Translations under genes and position numbers: made by a program | Notes under the pieces: generated by a model | What the model was told of the DNA's origin: nothing | What the model saw: only the letters and a program-made list of their open reading frames with translations | Databases searched by the model: none | Assembly (NCBI RefSeq): GCF_009650435.1 | Contig: NZ_VVIP01000080.1 | Coordinates: 1 to 64,000, forward strand | Source: Foetidibacter luteolus | GTDB taxonomy: Bacteria; Bacteroidota; Bacteroidia; Chitinophagales; Chitinophagaceae | Direction: 5' to 3' | Length of the DNA: 64,000 nucleotides | In this document: positions 60,022 through 64,000 of the stretch, piece by piece | Numbering within the stretch: position 1 is the first letter of the stretch | How the letters are laid out: every line of letters begins with the position of its first letter

Positions 60022-61569
60022 TCAGTAGCCCGGATTCTGAGTCAGGTTGGGGTTTACCGCCAACGCAGAGTTTGGAATCGGGAACCATAGGTACTTAGGA
60101 TCATCTGTTGGCTTTAAAGCCCATGGCTGTAAATAAACTCCAAAACGAACCAAATCCTGCCTTCTCCAGCCATCCCAGTAAAATTCTCTCTGCCTTTCAT
60201 CAAGCAATACTGGCAATGTAACAGTAGCTAAAGCGCTGGCATCACGTATGGTTCTAACCTGGTTTACTAAAGAAGTAGCAGAAGCTGCATCAGGAGATGC
60301 TTTACGCAATAAAGCCTCTGCCTTCATTAACAGTACATCCGCATACCTGAATATAACATAGTCATTACCTGCATTATCTATACCGGCGCCACTTGCATTA
60401 TAGTGAATGGGATATTTAATAACCCTTATACCTGTTCTTTCCAGTGTATTAGGATCTGTTTCCTGCAACTTTACATCATCCAGGAAAACAAGTGGATTCC
60501 CTTTCCTGTCCTTTAGGGCAGTACCTTTTTCGTCATACTGTTGTCCACGCAAAAACCCTGTAGTCACACCATGAATGTTTGAAGAGCCAATAATGCTGTC
60601 TTTACGTCTTTTGTCCGTAGCCTCAAATTTGTTATACACATCAACCAGTGTAGAAAACCCATTCCATCCGCCCGGTGGTTGGCTATAATGCAATGTCATA
60701 AACCAGCGTGAACGAACGTTATTTCCGTTGCCTACTCCAACATCATTCTTCAAAACAAAGATATTTTCTGTTGTTTTTGTTGTATTGTCTGGGCCATAAT
60801 TATCAAAAAAGTTAGCAGCAAGAGAATACCCTGTTACTGCATCTGCCAAACTGATTACTTTTTGCATATCGGCATCATCAAAAGTAGGGTTCTGCCTTGC
60901 ATCGCCATAAGAGGACTTATTTAAATACAGTTTCATTAAAAGCACCCTTGCAGCATTCTTATTTGCTTTTCCTGCTGTAGCAGGGGATCCGTCAGGCAAT
61001 GCGCTTAACACTGATTCTAATTCGGCAATTATAAAATCTGCCGCTTCTTCGCCCTTGAATACCTTCGGTGCGTTCAACAGGTTCTCTCCTACCTCACGAT
61101 AAGGTACCTGGCCATACAAATCCAGCACCGTATACATGGCAAAGGCTCTGATAAACTTCGCTTCAGCAGCCTGTGCTGCACTCGGATTAAATGCCAGTAC
61201 GTTTGTTGCATCAAAAACAGCTTTGAGCAGGCTGTTGAAGTTAGCTGTAATCTGATTATGATCTGCATTCCAGTTATGGCTATGTATCACACGCCACGCT
61301 CCATTATCATCCCAGTCACTGCCGCGTGTAGGTACCAAACATTCGTCTGAAGAATTCTCTTCCAATGAAAAGGGGCCATCCTGATTTTGAAATACGTTCA
61401 AATCAGTATAAGCGGCTTGAAGCAATACTGACACATCAGTACTTTGGTTCAAAACATCCTGGGCCTGGTCGCCGGTTAATGTGGAGTTCAATTTTTCCTT
61501 CAGAGTACATGCGGAAAATAACCCTACCGATAGCAAACAGGCACCTACCAATTTTTTATTAAGAGTCAT
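60022..61569 (-). CDS. SusD/RagB-family outer-membrane lipoprotein (second locus)
   Basis: 515 aa. Lipobox GLFSACTLKEKL (Cys21), then TPR-like helical regions in the N-terminal SusD domain. The C-terminal RagB-like half ends NLTQNPGY, with the usual motif DERQREFYWDGWRRQDLVRFG. It partners with the SusC to its right, 19 bp away, as a tight pair, unlike the first susCD pair. It caps the channel and binds the ligand. Confidence 0.94.
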   Translation of the reverse strand: MTLNKKLVGACLLSVGLFSACTLKEKLNSTLTGDQAQDVLNQSTDVSVLLQAAYTDLNVFQNQDGPFSLEENSSDECLVPTRGSDWDDNGAWRVIHSHNWNADHNQITANFNSLLKAVFDATNVLAFNPSAAQAAEAKFIRAFAMYTVLDLYGQVPYREVGENLLNAPKVFKGEEAADFIIAELESVLSALPDGSPATAGKANKNAARVLLMKLYLNKSSYGDARQNPTFDDADMQKVISLADAVTGYSLAANFFDNYGPDNTTKTTENIFVLKNDVGVGNGNNVRSRWFMTLHYSQPPGGWNGFSTLVDVYNKFEATDKRRKDSIIGSSNIHGVTTGFLRGQQYDEKGTALKDRKGNPLVFLDDVKLQETDPNTLERTGIRVIKYPIHYNASGAGIDNAGNDYVIFRYADVLLMKAEALLRKASPDAASATSLVNQVRTIRDASALATVTLPVLLDERQREFYWDGWRRQDLVRFGVYLQPWALKPTDDPKYLWFPIPNSALAVNPNLTQNPGY

Positions 61570-61588
61570 ATTATTAATTTTTTACAGG

Positions 61589-64000
61589 TTAAAGTGAAAA
61601 ATTCAAACCAAGCATAAAAGTTCTGGCTGTAGGATAAGGAATATACTCCATTCCATAGGAAAGAACACCATCGCTTGACTTATCAGTATTTACTTCCGGG
61701 CTAAAGCCTGTAAAGCCTGTTATGTACAGTAAGTTCTGTCCTGTAAGAGATATGTTCAGATTCTTAATTACATTTCCAACATTACCAAGCCTGTAGCGCA
61801 CAGTCAGGTTCGAAATTTTCAGGTAATCACCTTTCTCAAGAAACCTGCTGGAAGGAGCTAATGCGTTTGCCAGGCTTTCGTCAGTGTTAACTAAAGATTT
61901 CGCAATGTTACGTGTGCCAAGATTACTTATGTTAAGTACAGAGTTAAGGGTGTTATTGTAAATAACATGTCCCATGGCGCTGTTTATGTTAAGCCCGAAA
62001 GAAAACTTTTTGTAATCTACTGTTGTGCTAAAGCCTCCCAAAAATTTAGGATTAGGATTTCCTACAAAATAAAGCGTGTTGCCGCCATCTTCATAAGTAC
62101 TGAAACCATCCTTGTCAAACCCTGTAAACTTCCTGGTGTAGAAAGCATTTAAAGGCTGGTCGGAGGCAAGCTTCTGAACAAAAGCGCCTGATACTCCCTG
62201 GCCGCTAACCGCACCTGTTAATACAGTAGGGCCATTATAATCTTTTACAACATTTTTGAGGAATGCGCCGTTGATGCTTACAGTCCATGTGGTATTCTTA
62301 TTTCGCACAAGGTCGCTTGATAATGCAATTTCGAAGCCGTTGTTCAGAATGCGGCCCGGAAGGTTTGTCCAGTATTTTGTAGCTGGTGCCGGTTGTATTG
62401 CATCAAAGTTAAACAGCAGATTGCTTGTTCTTTTATTGAAATAATCTAGCGTACCCCTCAGCTTGCCTTTGCCAACAACAAAGTCAAGGCCCACATTCCA
62501 CTGCTTTGTTTCTTCCCATTTCAAGTCTGGGTTAGCAACGTTTGCCTGCGCAATGGATCCCTGACCGTAGGAATATTGCGTAACTGCAGCACCAGCCGGG
62601 AATTCCTGGTTACCGGTTATACCCCAGCTACCTCTTAGTTTTAGCTCATCAAATACTCCGTTGTCTTTAAGAAACGATTCATTATTAATATTCCACGCAA
62701 GGGCAAATGAAGGAAAAGTGCCGTATTTATTGTTAGAACCAAATTTGCTTGAACCATCTGCACGCAAGGTGGCTGTTAATACATATCTGTCCTGGAAGCT
62801 TACGATCGCCCTTCCAAAATAAGATTGCAAATATGCTTTGGGGTCATTGTAGCTGCCTACGGTAATATTACCAGAAGTAACGTTTTGCAGGATATCTGTG
62901 TAATCAACTAATGGTGAGGTGGAAAAACCTAAACCGGTAATACTGCTACCCCTCCAGGTAAAGCTTTGATATTCATAACCAAGAATGGCATTCAATCGTA
63001 TTGAGCTGCTCAGGTCTTTATCAAAGTTTAGAGTATTGGTAATTACCTGTGTACTTAAAACCGCATTGTTTACATAAGCAATGCCTTTCCCAATTATCTC
63101 CGGGAAATTTAGTGAATCACTGGCCATAGCTTTGCGTTCGCCATTCTGATGGTTTACACTGTATTGGGATTTAAACTCCAGCCAATCAGTAAATTTATAT
63201 CCAACCTGTGCGTAGGCCAGCACACTGGAAACATTCACCCTGTCTTTATAATATTCAAGAAGAGTAACCGGGCTCGGATTTGTTGCACCTGTGGGGTTAT
63301 CCTGAGACCAAAGTGTTCCATTTGCCCTTCTTAAAGACAGCGTTGGGTTCCATTGCAGTGCAGCGCTGATTAAGTTACCACTCGCACCTGCATTATTAGA
63401 AATAGCCGGTATAGTTTCCCTGTTTTGAGAAACCAAAACATTAAAGTTTAATGATAGCTTTTTGCTTGGAAGAAACTTGAACTGCCCGTTTAAATTAGCA
63501 GTATATCGTTTTAAATTGGAAGTCTTTACAATACCATCCTGGTCAAAATAGCCTAATGAAGCCCGGTATTTTCCATTTTCGTTTCCGCCGCTCATTGCCA
63601 CGTTGTAGTTCTGCGTTAATGCATTCCTAAGTATTGCATCCAAAGCATCCACGTTACCACCATAATCTCCGGAAGTAACGTTCTTGGCTTTCAATGCAGC
63701 CCTGTATTCATTACCATCAAGCACTTCATACCGCTTCATAATTGAACTTAAGCCCCAGCTTGTACTAATATCAAGTTTGGGTTCGCCCGAAGCAGCTTTT
63801 TTTGTTTCAATCAGCACAACACCGTTAGCAGCCCTTGAACCATAGATTGCTGTTGCAGAAGCATCCTTTAAAATAGAAATGTTATTGATATCGTTGCTGT
63901 TAAACATGTACAACGGATCTGTTGCCGGGCTTACACCCAATCCGGATACATTCACTCCCGGCCGCGCAATACGACCATCTAAAGGAATTCCATCAACAAC
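61589..64000 (-). CDS. SusC/RagA-family TonB-linked channel, 5' end outside the window
   Basis: At least 804 residues are visible and the frame remains open to the right edge, so the true start is beyond 64000. The plug domain remains (VVDGIPLDGRIA near the edge, then ISILKDASATAIYGSRAANG, the SusC signature), followed by the whole barrel, ending FMLGLNFSL. The signal peptide, the regulatory-like domain and the TonB box region are missing from view. Transcription is leftwards into susD. Confidence 0.94.
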   Translation of the reverse strand, partial: VVDGIPLDGRIARPGVNVSGLGVSPATDPLYMFNSNDINNISILKDASATAIYGSRAANGVVLIETKKAASGEPKLDISTSWGLSSIMKRYEVLDGNEYRAALKAKNVTSGDYGGNVDALDAILRNALTQNYNVAMSGGNENGKYRASLGYFDQDGIVKTSNLKRYTANLNGQFKFLPSKKLSLNFNVLVSQNRETIPAISNNAGASGNLISAALQWNPTLSLRRANGTLWSQDNPTGATNPSPVTLLEYYKDRVNVSSVLAYAQVGYKFTDWLEFKSQYSVNHQNGERKAMASDSLNFPEIIGKGIAYVNNAVLSTQVITNTLNFDKDLSSSIRLNAILGYEYQSFTWRGSSITGLGFSTSPLVDYTDILQNVTSGNITVGSYNDPKAYLQSYFGRAIVSFQDRYVLTATLRADGSSKFGSNNKYGTFPSFALAWNINNESFLKDNGVFDELKLRGSWGITGNQEFPAGAAVTQYSYGQGSIAQANVANPDLKWEETKQWNVGLDFVVGKGKLRGTLDYFNKRTSNLLFNFDAIQPAPATKYWTNLPGRILNNGFEIALSSDLVRNKNTTWTVSINGAFLKNVVKDYNGPTVLTGAVSGQGVSGAFVQKLASDQPLNAFYTRKFTGFDKDGFSTYEDGGNTLYFVGNPNPKFLGGFSTTVDYKKFSFGLNINSAMGHVIYNNTLNSVLNISNLGTRNIAKSLVNTDESLANALAPSSRFLEKGDYLKISNLTVRYRLGNVGNVIKNLNISLTGQNLLYITGFTGFSPEVNTDKSSDGVLSYGMEYIPYPTARTFMLGLNFSL

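Overview
The window is chromosomal DNA of a member of the Bacteroidota, most likely family Chitinophagaceae. The evidence is two SusC/SusD outer-membrane uptake pairs, a giant secreted protein with a type IX secretion (T9SS) C-terminal domain, many lipoproteins, TAnnTTTG-type promoter elements and almost no Shine-Dalgarno signals. No transposase, integrase, CRISPR array, tRNA or rRNA was recognised.

Region 1 (about 690-5441) is accessory DNA, AT-rich compared with the rest. Five ORFs lie in what reads as an integron-type gene cassette array. Two long fold-back sites of about 195 bp (2057-2254 and 3071-3263) resemble attC sites, and the first bases of each cassette are the complement of the R'' box at its own end. 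Cassette 1 (810-2248) holds a trypsin-like protease and an 82-aa ORF. Cassette 2 (2249-3257) holds a C-terminally membrane-anchored protein with a faint exonuclease-like look. Cassette 3 (from 3258) holds a DUF6602-like, nuclease-like protein overlapping by 4 bp with an NdpA/NA37-like nucleoid-associated protein. The last attC appears truncated, with a dispersed 179-bp repeat next to the break. No integrase gene lies inside the window.

Region 2 (5461-24512, genes on the minus strand) has a susC-susD pair bracketed by two direct copies of the 179-bp repeat, then a beta-helix protein and a giant (about 3,520 aa) multi-domain T9SS cargo protein with CARDB-type repeats and an internal collagen-like tract.

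Region 3 (24513-40794, minus strand) is a complete respiratory complex I operon, nuoA-B-CD-E-F-G-H-I-J-K-L-M-N, with nuoC and nuoD fused. Many of its spacers are filled with heptanucleotide tandem repeats or dispersed repeats.

Region 4 (40893-52930) is mixed housekeeping: CBS protein, small secreted proteins, PQQ-type sugar dehydrogenase, GH20-like lipoprotein, rpmH-rnpA-yidD, sodB, a tadA-like deaminase, an mntA antitoxin next to broken hepT remnants, an M61 peptidase and an SRPBCC-like protein.

Region 5 (52951-64000, minus strand) is a second susC (cut by the window edge)-susD pair followed by two paralogous FG-GAP/VCBS + ASPIC/UnbV lipoproteins, probably one nutrient-acquisition locus with a terminator-like hairpin inside.

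Intergenic DNA is unusually rich in repeats. There are heptamer (7-bp period) tracts in several sequence flavours, families with a TTGCGTCGCAA core, and GC-rich palindromic units. All calls rest on reading the sequence by eye; no database search was possible.
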